DNA of 64,000 bases from Roseburia hominis (GCA_021771815.1 JAETOE010000001.1:155989-219988), one strand, 5' to 3'. Shown: positions 1 to 10,407, counted from the stretch's first letter. Notes: generated by a model not told the origin, from the sequence alone. Program-made: numbers and translations.

Positions 1-2
1 GA

Positions 3-902
3 TTTTCCGCAAATCTTTTCACACCGGATAAGCTGGAGTTCAAGAAGGACGCCAATATGTTAAAGGGCGGTCTGGTCTATGCGGATTACATTACGACTGT
101 AAGTGATTCCTATGCGAACGAGATTCAGACAGAGTACTACGGCGAGGGTTTGAACGGTCTGCTGTCGGCGCGCCATTTCGATATGCAGGGAATAGTCAAT
201 GGTATTGATTACGGAGTATACAATCCGGCGACGGACAATAAGATTTATGTCAACTACAATGCAGAGGATTTTCGTAAGAAGAAGGCAATGAACAAGACCA
301 GACTGCAGGAGGATCTCGGGCTTGCGGTCGATAAGAGGAAATACATGATCGGACTGATTTCCCGTCTGACGGACCAGAAGGGCTTAGACCTGATCAATTA
401 TACGATCGACCGCATTGTCGACGATTATACACAGCTCGTTGTCATCGGAACCGGAGATACGCAGTATGAGAATATGTTCCGCCATTATGCATGGAAGTAC
501 GGCGATCGCGTTTCTGCAAACATCTGCTATTCGGACGATCTCGCACACAAACTCTATGCTGCTGCGGACGCGTTCCTGATGCCGTCACGCTTTGAGCCGT
601 GCGGGCTGACGCAGCTTATTTCCTTTCGCTATGGTACCGTGCCGATCGTAAGAGAGACGGGCGGTCTTAAGGATACGGTAAAGCCGTTCAACGAGTACGA
701 GAACACGGGAGACGGATTCTCCTTCGCCAATTACAACGGTGACGAGATGCTTAGCGTCATCAATTACTCGAAACATATTTTCTTTGACCGCAAGAAGCAG
801 TGGAATCAGATGATCGACCGCGGTATGGCGAACGATTATTCGTGGAACAGCTCGAAGTTCCGCTATGAAGGATTGTATCGTTATCTGCTCGGCGAGGTAT
901 AG
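3..902 (+). CDS. glgA: Glycogen synthase, C-terminal part (cut by window edge)
   Basis: The reading frame is open from base 3, so the gene starts outside the window and about 300 C-terminal residues are visible. Starch/glycogen synthases (GT5) add glucose from ADP-glucose to the growing alpha-1,4 chain in the cytoplasm. Visible signatures are the nucleotide-sugar half of the GT-B fold: the ISRLTDQKG stretch, the FEPCGLTQL motif that holds the catalytic Glu, and the following YGTVPIVRETGGLKDTV loop. The frame ends at TAG 900-902, followed by a clear terminator. No other glycogen genes are in the window. Confidence 0.95.
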   Translation, partial: FSANLFTPDKLEFKKDANMLKGGLVYADYITTVSDSYANEIQTEYYGEGLNGLLSARHFDMQGIVNGIDYGVYNPATDNKIYVNYNAEDFRKKKAMNKTRLQEDLGLAVDKRKYMIGLISRLTDQKGLDLINYTIDRIVDDYTQLVVIGTGDTQYENMFRHYAWKYGDRVSANICYSDDLAHKLYAAADAFLMPSRFEPCGLTQLISFRYGTVPIVRETGGLKDTVKPFNEYENTGDGFSFANYNGDEMLSVINYSKHIFFDRKKQWNQMIDRGMANDYSWNSSKFRYEGLYRYLLGEV

Positions 903-946
903 AGTTATTCGCAAAACAGTATAATCATGGACGGATAAGACCATAC

Positions 947-979
947 TAAAACAGGGTGCATTTGCACCCTGTTTTTTAC
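947..979 (+). terminator. Rho-independent terminator of glgA
   Basis: A 9-bp stem ACAGGGTGC/GCACCCTGT (951-959 with 964-972, small ATTT loop) is preceded by A residues and followed by a run of six T. It lies about 45 bases after the glgA stop and fits the end of that transcript. Confidence 0.85.
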
Positions 980-1110
980 TCTATTAGGAAATATCGCGTT
1001 GCTATGAAGCGTGAAAGTGATGATTCCTATAGAGTAAAAAAGCCCTGTCGGGCAGGATGCGCACCTCGCGGAGAAGAAGTTAGCTGTAAACAGCACCGCT
1101 CGGGCGCGGA
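978..1110 (+). other. Structured intergenic stretch between two terminators
   Basis: Between the glgA terminator and a second hairpin at 1111 there is about 130 bases rich in possible pairing. ACTCTAT-T-AGGAA near 977-989 can pair with TTCCTATAGAGT near 1026-1037, and GCCC-TGTCG-GGC forms a smaller stem just after. No convincing gene is seen: the only open frame has no ribosome binding site. It could be a leader or small RNA; I do not recognise a known class, and no strong promoter is evident. Confidence 0.3.
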
Positions 1111-1140
1111 GAATCCGGCAGAGCCGGATTCTATTTTTAT
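1111..1140 (+). terminator. Hairpin with T-run upstream of the TepA-like gene
   Basis: A perfect 9-bp stem GAATCCGGC/GCCGGATTC (1111-1119 with 1123-1131) with an AGA loop is followed by TATTTTTAT. It has terminator form although no gene ends just before it, so it may end a short transcript from 980-1110 or act as an attenuator ahead of the next gene. Confidence 0.6.
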
Positions 1141-1188
1141 GTGAATATGCAGAGAAAGCTAATGACACAGGGAAAGGACAGGTTAGAA

Positions 1189-1914
1189 ATGGCACAGGAG
1201 CAGAAGGAAAATCAGAATCAAAATGAAAAACAGGATCAGGGACAGAAAAATGAGACAATTCAGGAATTTGGGCAGATCGAGCTCGCAAACAACCGGGAAA
1301 ATAACAGGATTTCATTGGTTACAATTATAGGCGAAATAGAGGGGCACGACTGTCTTCCGGCGACGACAAAGACGACAAAGTACGAACATGTACTGCCAAG
1401 ACTTGCCGAGATGGAGGACAATCTCGATACGGAAGGGATTCTGCTTCTCTTAAATACGGTGGGCGGTGATGTGGAGAGCGGGCTTGCAATCGCGGAGATG
1501 ATCGCATCCATCAGCAAGCCGACGGTATCGCTCGTGCTCGGAGGGAGCCATTCGATCGGCGTGCCGCTTGCGGTGTCGACGGATTATTCCTTTATCGTGC
1601 CGTCGGGAACCATGGTGATTCATCCGGTGCGCATGAACGGCACAGTGATAGGGGCGCAGCCGACCTACGATTATTTCAAGCAGATGCAGAACCGGATTCT
1701 GACATTCATCGCGTCCCATTCCAAGGCGAAAGAGGAGCGTCTGGAAAAGCTGATGATGAATACGGGCATGCTCACAAAAGATCTCGGGACGATTCTGATT
1801 GGAAAAGAAGCTGTAGAAGAGGGGCTCATTGACGAGGTCGGCGGCATCAACGAGGCATTTTTGAAGTTGCATCAGATGATCGACGCGAATAAGGCAAAAA
1901 TGAAAAAGAATTAA
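1189..1914 (+). CDS. tepA: ClpP-class serine protease, TepA/YmfB-like
   Basis: A ClpP/crotonase-fold protein of about 241 residues. The nucleophile is probably Ser122 in GGSHSIGV and the base His145 in MVIHPV, with an acidic residue in TKDLG a candidate for the third member. The first 30 residues are Gln/Asn/Glu/Lys-rich and probably disordered. In Bacillus the TepA protease gene lies just upstream of spoIIIE, and here it lies two genes before ftsK, which supports the name. Start ATG 1189 is chosen for the purine-rich AGGACAGG 7 bases upstream; in-frame GTG 1141, ATG 1147 and ATG 1162 are alternatives. It is not the main ClpP, which has a different N-terminus and a ClpX partner gene. Confidence 0.8.
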   Translation: MAQEQKENQNQNEKQDQGQKNETIQEFGQIELANNRENNRISLVTIIGEIEGHDCLPATTKTTKYEHVLPRLAEMEDNLDTEGILLLLNTVGGDVESGLAIAEMIASISKPTVSLVLGGSHSIGVPLAVSTDYSFIVPSGTMVIHPVRMNGTVIGAQPTYDYFKQMQNRILTFIASHSKAKEERLEKLMMNTGMLTKDLGTILIGKEAVEEGLIDEVGGINEAFLKLHQMIDANKAKMKKN

Positions 1915-2009
1915 GAAACCTTTTAATGACAATCAGCCTCAAATATGGTAAGATTGATGATGTATGTAAAAGTTTAACATATGGTTACGCATCGGATAAG
2001 GAGGCAGCT

Positions 2010-2888
2010 ATGTCATTATTGCAGGCTATTTTAATGGGCATAATTCAAGGGCTGACAGAATTTTTACCTGTAAGCAGCTCCGGGCATCTGGCGCTTTTTA
2101 AGATACTATTTGGAGTGGAGACGGATACGGGGATTCTCTACGACGTGCTTCTTCATCTCGGAACGCTGATCGCGATCTGCGTGGTGTACTATCGTGATAT
2201 TGCAAAGCTGATCGTCGACGGAATCGGTATCATACGGGATGCCTGTGTCAATGTCGTTATTTTTTTTAAAAATAAGTTCGGCGGGGCGTCGGAGCCTTAC
2301 CGGAGGGTAATCAACAGCAGCTACCGCAAATTTGCGATGCTGATTATCGTCTCGACGATTCCGACCGGAATTATCGGTTATTTCGGCAGAGACGTTGTCA
2401 GTATGGCATCGGAAATTCTCATTGTCCCCGGCATCTGTCTGATTGTGACTGCGATTCTTCTTTTTGTCGCGGACCGCGTGAAGGACGGTGAGAAGCTTCC
2501 GAAGAATGTCACTTATACGGATGCATTCTCGGTCGGCATTGCGCAGGGAATCGCAACGCTCCCAGGCTTATCACGCTCAGGTACGACGATTACAGCTTGT
2601 CTCTTAAGCGGTTATCAGCGCAATTTCGCTGTGAAATATTCCTTTTTGATGTCGATTCCGGCAATTCTAGGCGCATTGGTGCTGGAATTGAAAGATGCTG
2701 TCGGGATGGAGGTCACGGGCAACGAGATCGTCTATTACATAATCGGTATGCTGATCGCTGCCGTCGTGGGATATGTGTGCATCAAGACGATGCTTGTCGT
2801 CGTGCGCAAAAAGAAATTTACCGGCTTTGCCGTCTACTGTCTGCTTGTAGGCGCATTGTCCATCGGCGGATTTTTTTATATGCTGTAA
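2010..2888 (+). CDS. uppP: Undecaprenyl-diphosphatase
   Basis: Integral membrane enzyme that dephosphorylates undecaprenyl pyrophosphate to recycle the lipid carrier of peptidoglycan synthesis. The two family signatures are present: GLTEFLPVSSSGHL near the N-terminus and PGLSRSGTT at about residue 183. Hydrophobic segments run through the 292-residue protein, the usual family length. ATG 2010 follows GGAGG at the right distance; an upstream ATG in frame at 1926 would add an unrelated 28-residue leader and has no binding site. The gene sits between the TepA-like gene and ftsK. Confidence 0.93.
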   Translation: MSLLQAILMGIIQGLTEFLPVSSSGHLALFKILFGVETDTGILYDVLLHLGTLIAICVVYYRDIAKLIVDGIGIIRDACVNVVIFFKNKFGGASEPYRRVINSSYRKFAMLIIVSTIPTGIIGYFGRDVVSMASEILIVPGICLIVTAILLFVADRVKDGEKLPKNVTYTDAFSVGIAQGIATLPGLSRSGTTITACLLSGYQRNFAVKYSFLMSIPAILGALVLELKDAVGMEVTGNEIVYYIIGMLIAAVVGYVCIKTMLVVVRKKKFTGFAVYCLLVGALSIGGFFYML

Positions 2889-2921
2889 TTATGGTAAAGG
2901 TTGGTTTGGAGGTTAATTGTT

Positions 2922-5666
2922 TTGGCAACAGGGAACAGAAAGAGTACATCCGGCAGAAAGAATACGTCCGGAGGGAAGAAGTCCCAGACAAGCAGAGGGA
3001 AGAGTACGCAGGGACATAAGAAGCAGGCTGCTGCGGCACAGGAAGATTTCACAAGGGAAGTGATCTTATGGATTGTCGTGGCGGTATCTATTTTGTTATT
3101 TATCAGTAACTTTGGCATCGGCGGAACCGTCGGCAATGCGGTCAGCAGATTCTTTTTCGGGCTGTTTGGCCTGATTGCATATATCTTTCCGGTCGTGCTT
3201 CTCGTAGGAACGTTTTTTGCAGTATCCAATAAGGGAAACCGTATTGCGGTCGTGAAGCTGATCGCAACTATTTTGTTCGTCGTGTTTTTGTGTATGTTCA
3301 TGGAGCTGATCGTGAAGGGTGAGACTGGCGGTACGGCAATCGACGCTTACCGTTATAGCTTCGAGCATCGTTACGGCGGCGGTCTGGTCGGCGGCTTTTT
3401 TGTATGGCTGATCTGTCCGAATTTCGGCCTGATCGGTTCGTACGTCATCGACGCGATCATGCTGATTATCTCGCTTGTGCTGATTACAGAGCGTTCCGCG
3501 CTGCGTGGCATGCAGAAGGGCGGACGGAAGGTCTACGAATCGGCGAAGGTCAGCAACGAGAGGCACAGAGAGCGTGCCGAACTGCGCAGGGAAGAGCGCG
3601 AACAGAAAAGAGAGGAACGCGAATTGCGGCGCATGGACCGCAAGGTCGAGGGCGTAGCTATCGATACCAAGGTAGGCGGAGAGATTCCTTCGGCGGAGCG
3701 TTCGGATGAGGTCAACGAGATCAATGCTGCGCCATATATGGAACTTCCGGAGGTCGAAGAGGAGAAGAATATTACGCTGACACCGTCCGCATTTTCGGAC
3801 GATGCGCTTTCGGCAGCGGATTCCTCTTTTGGAGCGGCGTCCGATTACGGATCGGAGCCTTCCGAAGCGGAGCTAGAGCAGGCGCTTTCGGCTTCGGTCA
3901 TGGAACTGACAGCGGAGGAGCCGAAGATGCCGGAGCCGTTTGGACCTGACGCGATGCCGGAATCGTTTGGACCTGACGCGATGTCGGAGCAGGTATCATT
4001 CGATACGGCGTCCACACTTTCGGCGTTTGACGAAGAAACACCGGAAACGATGGGACAGGCTGTATTCGAAAGAGGAGTGCAACAGGCGACGGGACAGGTT
4101 ACAGCTAAGGGTGCGCAGGATCAGTCGGCATCAGAAGAGCCGGAGGATATCGAGGCGGAGATTGCGGCGAATCAGGTAATGGAACGACCGTACATATTTC
4201 CTCCGACAAGTCTATTGGCAAAGGCTGCAGCAAAAGCAGGAGATTCGAGAGCACATCTGCAGGAGACGGCGGCGAAGCTGCAGCAGACTTTGAAGAACTT
4301 CGGCGTGAATGTTACGATTACGAATATAAGCTGCGGTCCTGCGGTCACTCGTTATGAGATTCAGCCAGAAATGGGCGTGAAGGTCAGCAAGATCGTAAAT
4401 CTGGCGGACGACATTAAGCTCAATCTGGCGGCGGCGGATATCCGTATCGAAGCGCCGATTCCGGGAAAAGCAGCGATCGGCATTGAGGTCCCGAACAAGG
4501 AGAATGTGATGGTATCGTTCCGGGAATTGGTGGAGTCCGAGGAGTTTCAGACAAACGCTTCCAGGATCGCGTTTGGCGTCGGGAAGGATATTGCAGGAAA
4601 GGTCACGGTCGCGGATATCGCGAAGATGCCCCATCTTCTGATTGCAGGTGCGACAGGTTCCGGTAAATCCGTCTGCATCAACACGATTATTATGAGTATC
4701 CTCTATAAGGCGGACCCCAAGGACGTGAAGCTTATCATGGTCGACCCAAAGGTCGTTGAGCTCAGTGTATACAACGGAATCCCGCATCTGATGATTCCCG
4801 TCGTGACCGACCCGAAGAAGGCGGCGGGTGCGCTTGGCTGGGCGGTTGCCGAGATGACCGACCGCTACCAGAAGTTTGCGGACGCATGCGTGCGTGACTT
4901 AAAGGGCTATAATGCCAAGATCGATTCGCTGCCGACGATCGAGGGTGACCCGAAGCCGGAGAAGCTGCCGCAGATCGTGATCATCGTAGACGAGCTGGCA
5001 GACCTTATGATGGTCGCATCAAGTGAGGTCGAGGAATCGATCTGCCGTCTGGCCCAGCTTGCAAGGGCCTGCGGCATCCATCTGATTATTGCGACGCAGC
5101 GTCCGTCCGTCAATGTCATTACCGGACTTATCAAAGCGAATATGCCGAGCCGTATCGCGTTTGCGGTGACGTCCGGCATCGACTCGAGGACGATTCTGGA
5201 TATGAACGGAGCGGAGAAGCTGCTCGGAAAAGGAGATATGCTCTTCAATCCGCAGGGAATCCCGAAGCCGCTGCGTGTGCAGGGAGCGTTCGTTTCGGAC
5301 AAGGAAGTATCGGACGTCGTCGCCTTTATCCGGGAACAGAACGGTCAGGTGACCTACAGCACAGAGATGGAGGAAAAGCTAAACAGCATGGAATCCGCGA
5401 ATACGACGGTGAACATTGATTCAGGTTCCGGCGTTGGAGACGGCAGGGACGCATATTTTGCCGATGCAGCACGTCTTCTGATGGACAAGGAAAAAGGATC
5501 GATCGGTATGCTGCAGCGCTATTTTAAAATCGGCTTTAACCGTGCAGCGCGCATCATGGATCAGCTTGAGGAAGCCGGAATCGTAGGACCCGAGGAGGGC
5601 ACGAAGCCGCGGCGCGTACTGATGACGCCGGAGCAGTTCGCCCAGTATGAGGAAGAGTATCTGTAA
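2922..5666 (+). CDS. ftsK: DNA translocase FtsK/SpoIIIE
   Basis: Septal DNA pump that clears chromosomes from the division or spore septum. About 914 residues: a basic Ser/Lys-rich N-terminus, several membrane segments within about residues 45-190, a long charged and acidic linker to about residue 420, then the RecA-like motor. Walker A GATGSGKS is at 576-583, Walker B IVDELADL near 690, followed by [19 protein letters not shown]. The C-terminal winged-helix gamma domain (about 840-910) would read polar DNA motifs. The likely start is TTG 2922, 9 bases after GGAGG; no ATG is available. The linker contains a 9-residue tandem repeat. Confidence 0.95.
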   Translation: MATGNRKSTSGRKNTSGGKKSQTSRGKSTQGHKKQAAAAQEDFTREVILWIVVAVSILLFISNFGIGGTVGNAVSRFFFGLFGLIAYIFPVVLLVGTFFAVSNKGNRIAVVKLIATILFVVFLCMFMELIVKGETGGTAIDAYRYSFEHRYGGGLVGGFFVWLICPNFGLIGSYVIDAIMLIISLVLITERSALRGMQKGGRKVYESAKVSNERHRERAELRREEREQKREERELRRMDRKVEGVAIDTKVGGEIPSAERSDEVNEINAAPYMELPEVEEEKNITLTPSAFSDDALSAADSSFGAASDYGSEPSEAELEQALSASVMELTAEEPKMPEPFGPDAMPESFGPDAMSEQVSFDTASTLSAFDEETPETMGQAVFERGVQQATGQVTAKGAQDQSASEEPEDIEAEIAANQVMERPYIFPPTSLLAKAAAKAGDSRAHLQETAAKLQQTLKNFGVNVTITNISCGPAVTRYEIQPEMGVKVSKIVNLADDIKLNLAAADIRIEAPIPGKAAIGIEVPNKENVMVSFRELVESEEFQTNASRIAFGVGKDIAGKVTVADIAKMPHLLIAGATGSGKSVCINTIIMSILYKADPKDVKLIMVDPKVVELSVYNGIPHLMIPVVTDPKKAAGALGWAVAEMTDRYQKFADACVRDLKGYNAKIDSLPTIEGDPKPEKLPQIVIIVDELADLMMVASSEVEESICRLAQLARACGIHLIIATQRPSVNVITGLIKANMPSRIAFAVTSGIDSRTILDMNGAEKLLGKGDMLFNPQGIPKPLRVQGAFVSDKEVSDVVAFIREQNGQVTYSTEMEEKLNSMESANTTVNIDSGSGVGDGRDAYFADAARLLMDKEKGSIGMLQRYFKIGFNRAARIMDQLEEAGIVGPEEGTKPRRVLMTPEQFAQYEEEYL
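3930..3983 (+). repeat. 27-bp tandem repeat in the ftsK linker
   Basis: Two adjacent 27-bp units (3930-3956 and 3957-3983) differ at two bases and encode PEPFGPDAM and PESFGPDAM. They lie in the disordered linker between the membrane and motor parts of FtsK, where length variation is tolerated. Confidence 0.85.
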
Positions 5667-5761
5667 ACACGCCCAGATTTTTGCAGCGGATGACGCAAGG
5701 ATCCGGGCCTAAGAAAAAATAGACAGAGAATGCCGCAAAAGGCGGCGGGATGGAGGACATT

Positions 5762-7432
5762 ATGAAAAGTGATATCGAAATCGCACAGGAAGCCAAAATG
5801 GAGCACATTAAGGAAGTGGCAGCAAAGCTGGACATCGCAGAGGATGAGCTGGAGCTTTACGGAAAGTATAAGGCAAAGCTGTCGAACGAATTGATGGAGC
5901 GCATTTCTGACAGACCGGACGGAAAACTGATTCTGGTGACCGCTATCAATCCGACGCCTGCGGGAGAGGGGAAGACAACTACGAGCGTGGGCCTTGGGGA
6001 GGCATTCGGCAGGCTCGGGAAGAAAGCTGTGATCGCACTGCGCGAGCCGTCGCTCGGACCGTGCTTTGGCATCAAGGGCGGAGCAGCCGGAGGCGGCTAT
6101 GCACAGGTCGTGCCAATGGAGGAGCTAAATCTGCATTTCACGGGGGATTTCCATGCGATTACGTCCGCGAACAATCTGCTTGCCGCGCTTCTTGACAACC
6201 ATATCCAGCAGGGCAATGAGCTTGGTATCGACCCGAGACAGGTCGTGTGGAAGCGCTGTATGGACATGAACGACAGGGCGCTGCGCAACATCGTTGTCGG
6301 TCTTGGGAGCAAGATGGACGGTATGGTGAGAGAGGATCACTTTGTTATCACCGTAGCGTCCGAAATCATGGCAATTCTCTGTCTGGCGGATGACATGCAT
6401 GATTTAAAACGTCGTCTCGGCAAGATTATTATTGCATATAATTTTGAAGGAAAACCTGTGACGGCTGACGATTTAAAGGCGACAGGCGCTATGGCTGCGC
6501 TGCTGAAGGACGCCCTAAAGCCGAACCTCATCCAGACTTTGGAGCACACCCCGGCGATTGTTCACGGAGGACCGTTCGCGAATATCGCGCACGGCTGCAA
6601 CAGTGTCCGTGCTACAAAGACAGCATTAAAACTGGCAGATTATGTCATTACGGAGGCAGGCTTCGGTGCAGATTTAGGAGCCGAGAAGTTCTTTGACATT
6701 AAGTGCCGCAAAGCAGGGCTGTCCCCGGATGCGGTCGTTCTTGTGGCGACGGTCCGCGCTTTGAAATATAACGGCGGCGTGCCGAAGGCAGAGCTTGGAA
6801 CGGAGAATCTGGAGGCGTTAAAGAAGGGTATCGTTAATCTGGAGAAGCATATCGAGAATTTGCAGAAGTATGGTGTTCCGGTCGTCGTGACGTTGAATTC
6901 CTTTGTGACCGACACAAAGGCGGAGACGGACTATGTGGAGCAGTTCTGCAGGGAGCGCGGCTGTGAGTTCGCGCTATCCGAGGTGTGGGAGCACGGCGGC
7001 GAGGGCGGTATCGCGCTGGCAGAGAAGGTACTTTCTACGCTTGAGGAGAAAGAGAGCCATTTCGCACCGCTGTATGCCGATGATCTGACGCTTGAGGAGA
7101 AGATCGAGACGGTCGCAAAGGAAATTTACGGTGCGGACGGGGTGACATATTCTCCGGCAGCGGCAAGAGAACTGAAACGAATCGCGGATATGGGGATGTC
7201 GCATTTCCCTGTCTGCATGGCGAAGACACAGTATTCCCTTTCGGATGACCAGACAAAGCTTGGACGTCCGACCGGATTTACCGTCAATGTAAGAGAGGTC
7301 TATGTGTCGGCGGGCGCTGAGTTCGTCGTTGCAGTTACGGGCGCGATCATGACGATGCCGGGACTCTCGAAGAATCCGGCGGCGTATGGAATCGACGTCA
7401 ATGACGACGGCGTGATTACCGGACTATTTTAA
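5762..7432 (+). CDS. fhs: Formate--tetrahydrofolate ligase
   Basis: Cytoplasmic enzyme joining formate to tetrahydrofolate with ATP, giving 10-formyl-THF; it feeds purine synthesis and, in acetogens, the methyl branch of the Wood-Ljungdahl pathway. The P-loop variant [10 protein letters not shown] is at residues 65-74, and [11 protein letters not shown] and [13 protein letters not shown] are typical of the family. The 556-residue length is standard. ATG 5762 follows GGAGG by 5 bases; ATG 5750 overlaps that site and is rejected. A small GCCGC-AAAAG-GCGGC hairpin lies just before the binding site. It is followed by folD, the next step of the pathway. Confidence 0.97.
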   Translation: MKSDIEIAQEAKMEHIKEVAAKLDIAEDELELYGKYKAKLSNELMERISDRPDGKLILVTAINPTPAGEGKTTTSVGLGEAFGRLGKKAVIALREPSLGPCFGIKGGAAGGGYAQVVPMEELNLHFTGDFHAITSANNLLAALLDNHIQQGNELGIDPRQVVWKRCMDMNDRALRNIVVGLGSKMDGMVREDHFVITVASEIMAILCLADDMHDLKRRLGKIIIAYNFEGKPVTADDLKATGAMAALLKDALKPNLIQTLEHTPAIVHGGPFANIAHGCNSVRATKTALKLADYVITEAGFGADLGAEKFFDIKCRKAGLSPDAVVLVATVRALKYNGGVPKAELGTENLEALKKGIVNLEKHIENLQKYGVPVVVTLNSFVTDTKAETDYVEQFCRERGCEFALSEVWEHGGEGGIALAEKVLSTLEEKESHFAPLYADDLTLEEKIETVAKEIYGADGVTYSPAAARELKRIADMGMSHFPVCMAKTQYSLSDDQTKLGRPTGFTVNVREVYVSAGAEFVVAVTGAIMTMPGLSKNPAAYGIDVNDDGVITGLF

Positions 7433-7446
7433 GGGGGGGATTATAT

Positions 7447-8289
7447 ATGGCACAAATCATCGACGGAAAGAAAATCTCACAGGAAATCAAGGATGAATTG
7501 CGGGAAAAGGTGGCATCCTTAAAAGAAGAGGGAAAGGAAGCCGCGCTCGCAGTGATTCAGGTCGGAAATGATCCGGCGTCTGGCGTATATGTTGGAAATA
7601 AGAAGAAAGCGTGCGCGTATATCGGCATTCGCTCCCTGTCCTATGAACTCCCGGAGGAGACGACGGAGGAAGAGCTGCTTGCGCTCATAGAAAAACTCAA
7701 TGGGGATGCGTCGGTAAACGGCATTCTGGTTCAGCTTCCGCTTCCTTCGCATATTGATGAGGATAAGGTCATTCGGACCATTTCACCGAAAAAGGATGTC
7801 GACGGCTTTCATCCGGAAAATGTCGGAAAGCTTGTCATCGGCGAACCGGGCTTTGTATCCTGCACGCCTGCAGGCATTATTCAGCTTTTAAAACGTTCCG
7901 GAATTGAAATCGCGGGCAAGAACTGTGTGGTCATCGGAAGAAGCAATATTGTCGGAAAACCGATGGCGCTTCTGATGCTGCGTGAGAATGCCACGGTCAC
8001 GATTGCGCATTCCAGAACGCAGGATTTGAAGGAAGTCTGCAAGAGGGCGGATATCCTGATCGTTGCGATCGGAAAGCCGCGTTTTATCACAGCGGACTAT
8101 GTGAAGGAGGGCGCGGTCGTCATTGACGTAGGCATTCACCGCAATGAGAACAATAAGCTCTGCGGGGACGTCGCTTACGACGAGGTGATGCCTCATACAT
8201 CTGCAATCACTCCGGTTCCGGGCGGAGTGGGACCAATGACCATTGCAATGCTGATGAACAACTGTGTAGAGTCGATGTTGATGTATTAG
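7447..8289 (+). CDS. folD: Bifunctional methylene-THF dehydrogenase/cyclohydrolase
   Basis: Interconverts 10-formyl-, methenyl- and methylene-THF using NAD(P). Catalytic Tyr48 and Lys52 lie in YVGNKKKAC, and the signatures QLPLPSHID and [11 protein letters not shown] are present, with the dinucleotide-binding GRSNIVGKP between them. At 280 residues it is full length. It starts 14 bases after fhs behind a run of G (AAGGGGGG), so the two genes form a one-carbon operon. Confidence 0.97.
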   Translation: MAQIIDGKKISQEIKDELREKVASLKEEGKEAALAVIQVGNDPASGVYVGNKKKACAYIGIRSLSYELPEETTEEELLALIEKLNGDASVNGILVQLPLPSHIDEDKVIRTISPKKDVDGFHPENVGKLVIGEPGFVSCTPAGIIQLLKRSGIEIAGKNCVVIGRSNIVGKPMALLMLRENATVTIAHSRTQDLKEVCKRADILIVAIGKPRFITADYVKEGAVVIDVGIHRNENNKLCGDVAYDEVMPHTSAITPVPGGVGPMTIAMLMNNCVESMLMY

Positions 8290-8306
8290 TTGAGGGGATA
8301 TTTCAT

Positions 8307-9461
8307 ATGAAATGTGCGAAATGTGGAGCGGAGATGAAAGAGGGATGCATCTACTGCTCCGTGTGTGGGAATGAGGCACAGATCGTGCCGGACTACAGTG
8401 TATTGGAAGACGATTATCTGCGCTCACTTTTAAAAGATGAGGAAACACCTCGGAAAAGAGGAGAACAATCCCAGGTGAAAAAGAATGTCGACGGCCGGAG
8501 GGAGCGGCAACAGCCACCGAAGAAGAAAATGAGCAATAAAGTGCCTATTTTCGTTGTGTGTGGTATTCTGGTCATACTGATCGCCGCGGGAATCATCGTC
8601 AAGGTGACGATCGATCACAGAAATGCCAATTCCTATGATTATCAGGTGGAGATGGCAGAAAAGGAATCTGTCGACAGGAATTATGAAAATGCGCTTGGGT
8701 ATTACAAGGCGGCGCTTTCCTTAAAACCGGACGATATCGCTGTGCGGATGGCGATGACGGACATCTACATGGAGCAGAAGGAATACGACGCCGCAATGGT
8801 GCTTTTGATGGAAATCATCAAGTTGGATGATGCGAATCAGAAGGCGTATGAATACCTGATCCGGATTTATGAAGATGAAGGACAGTACGAGCAGATTATA
8901 GAACTGGCAGACGATGTTTCCGATGAGAAGCTTGCCGCTCTCTTTGCGGATTATCTGGTGGATCCCCCGGTCATTTCGCCGGAAGAGGGAAAATATCAGG
9001 ATTATGTTGACGTCACCATAGATTCCCCGCAAGGCTACGACATCTATTACACCTTGGACGGCTCAGAACCTGACGAGGTGAACGGTATTTATTATAAGGA
9101 CGAGATTGCACTGGAAGAGGCAGAAACCTATGAAATCGCTGCCGCCTGCGTCAATGAGAAGGGAATTTGGAGCGAGCCCGCGACGGCAACCTTTAAGATT
9201 GAGCTTCTTGCGCCGGAGTATGCAACGGTGCTCCCGGACGGCGGACGTATCGAGGATATTACCTTTGCGACGATCGAGGCGGAGGAAGGATGCAGTATCT
9301 ACTACACATGGGACGGAACCGATCCGACCACGGCGTCCCCGCGTTATGAGACGCCGCTTGAGATACCGACCGGAAATAATGTGCTGTCGGTACTTGTGGT
9401 GAACGATAAGACAGGGCTTGACAGCGGTGTTTACCGCACGAATTTTATCTATTATCCGTAA
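8307..9461 (+). CDS. Zinc-ribbon, TPR and chitobiase-C-domain membrane protein
   Basis: A 384-residue multi-domain protein of unknown function. It has an N-terminal zinc ribbon with CxxC pairs at residues 3/6 and 17/20, a charged spacer, one membrane span at about 79-101, TPR-like helices at about 115-205, and two repeats resembling the CHB_HEX_C_1 domain, each containing an IYYTxDGxxP core (IYYTLDGSEP and IYYTWDGTDP). The arrangement predicts a cytoplasmic ribbon and an extracellular TPR/Ig-like part. It starts 17 bases after folD. Such proteins are common in Clostridia but I know no defined role. Confidence 0.75.
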   Translation: MKCAKCGAEMKEGCIYCSVCGNEAQIVPDYSVLEDDYLRSLLKDEETPRKRGEQSQVKKNVDGRRERQQPPKKKMSNKVPIFVVCGILVILIAAGIIVKVTIDHRNANSYDYQVEMAEKESVDRNYENALGYYKAALSLKPDDIAVRMAMTDIYMEQKEYDAAMVLLMEIIKLDDANQKAYEYLIRIYEDEGQYEQIIELADDVSDEKLAALFADYLVDPPVISPEEGKYQDYVDVTIDSPQGYDIYYTLDGSEPDEVNGIYYKDEIALEEAETYEIAAACVNEKGIWSEPATATFKIELLAPEYATVLPDGGRIEDITFATIEAEEGCSIYYTWDGTDPTTASPRYETPLEIPTGNNVLSVLVVNDKTGLDSGVYRTNFIYYP

Positions 9462-9549
9462 GCATAATACGCTCCGTCGAATAGGCGGTTTGATGTGTTC
9501 CTGTTCTATTTTGCCGATCTGGGCAAGGGAGTATATCAGTCCACACGAT

Positions 9550-9612
9550 CCGTTTCATTTCCGGCGTCCTTGTCGGTAGATTTTCCCGGCATGGACGCCG
9601 GCATCGGAAACG
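9550..9612. other. Large interrupted dyad between convergent genes
   Basis: CCGTTTC (9550-9556) and CCGGCGTCC (9561-9569) are mirrored by GGACGCCGG (9593-9601) and GAAACGG (9606-9612), giving 16 paired bases in two blocks around a 23-base loop. It sits in the 185-base gap between two convergent zinc-ribbon genes. There is no T-run next to it, so it is not a standard terminator on either strand. Confidence 0.5.
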
Positions 9613-9646
9613 GCGGCGTCTGCCTTTCATCTGTCACATCTGTTTC

Positions 9647-10318
9647 CTAAAACAGTTCTGCGTAAAGTGTTTCGATCATGTGATCCAGAAGGGATTCTTC
9701 CAAATCGGGATATTTCTTCAGAATCAGGCGTTTCATGACATCGTAGCGTGCGAAATAGAGGAGTTCTTCCTCCTGCGCTTTATCAATGTTCCTGTCGATG
9801 TCCTCCCCGTTGTACAGTTCCAGAAACCACCTGGTAATTTCGGAGAATAACGCGTCTTCCTGTTCCGCTGCGTCTGCAAGACTTTTGATCTGCCTGAAGG
9901 AACGGATTCCAATGAAGAGGAAAATAAGAAACATGACTCCCATCACGAAATACATCATAATCTTCGTGGTTTCGGGTATGCGGACCGGAAGGATATTGAA
10001 TGCCAGAAGCATCAGAAGAATCAGCCCGCCAATGCCTATGAACGTGAACGTATAGGCGGTAGACTTCATGTCTTCCTTTTTGGCTGCCTGGGAGACGTAG
10101 GCGTGCGTGTTTGATGCAGGGGTGTCGCCCGCTGCAAAAGCCTGCTCAACTACAGATGTATTCGAGCCTGCTTCGATTTCCTGCGTTTCTGCGAAAAAAT
10201 TATCCGCATCGTCTGTCTGTGAAGAATCAGTGAGTAAGGAGTCCACGAGCGATACACCGCAGTCAGCGCATTTGGTGATTCCTTTGACATATTCGTTCTT
10301 ACATATTGGACACCACAT
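9647..10318 (-). CDS. Zinc-ribbon protein with two membrane spans
   Basis: A 223-residue protein with an N-terminal zinc ribbon (Cys3, 6, 17, 20: CPIC and CADC), an acidic Ser/Thr-rich spacer, two adjacent hydrophobic spans at about 92-145, and a C-terminal cytoplasmic helical part rich in Asp, Glu and Leu. It shares the ribbon-plus-membrane plan with the convergent gene at 8307 but no other similarity is seen. GAGG lies 8 bases before the ATG, and a good promoter is present upstream. Function unknown. Confidence 0.72.
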   Translation of the reverse strand: MWCPICKNEYVKGITKCADCGVSLVDSLLTDSSQTDDADNFFAETQEIEAGSNTSVVEQAFAAGDTPASNTHAYVSQAAKKEDMKSTAYTFTFIGIGGLILLMLLAFNILPVRIPETTKIMMYFVMGVMFLIFLFIGIRSFRQIKSLADAAEQEDALFSEITRWFLELYNGEDIDRNIDKAQEEELLYFARYDVMKRLILKKYPDLEESLLDHMIETLYAELF

Positions 10319-10378
10319 GATGTGTACCTCATTTCTTTTAGAATAGCGAATACCGGCAGGGTATCGTTTTATAGTAAA

Positions 10379-10407
10379 ATTATAGGGGATTTTATAGACC
10401 GCTGCAA
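10379..10407 (-). promoter_or_regulatory. Promoter of the zinc-ribbon gene at 9647-10318
   Basis: On the minus strand TTGCAG (10402-10407) and TATAAT (10379-10384) are separated by 17 bases. The -10 box is perfect and the start codon lies about 60 bases downstream. It overlaps the promoter of rlmH, so the two divergent genes could compete for polymerase. Confidence 0.65.

Noticed and set aside
978..1140. T-box leader
   Set aside because: There is a terminator hairpin but no T-box core sequence, and the downstream gene is not amino-acid related.
956..1144. 62-residue plus-strand ORF between glgA and tepA
   Set aside because: It starts inside the glgA terminator, has no ribosome binding site and runs through a second terminator hairpin.
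5667..5761. Tetrahydrofolate riboswitch ahead of fhs
   Set aside because: The leader is only 95 bases and does not show the conserved core I would expect; only a small hairpin near the binding site is seen.
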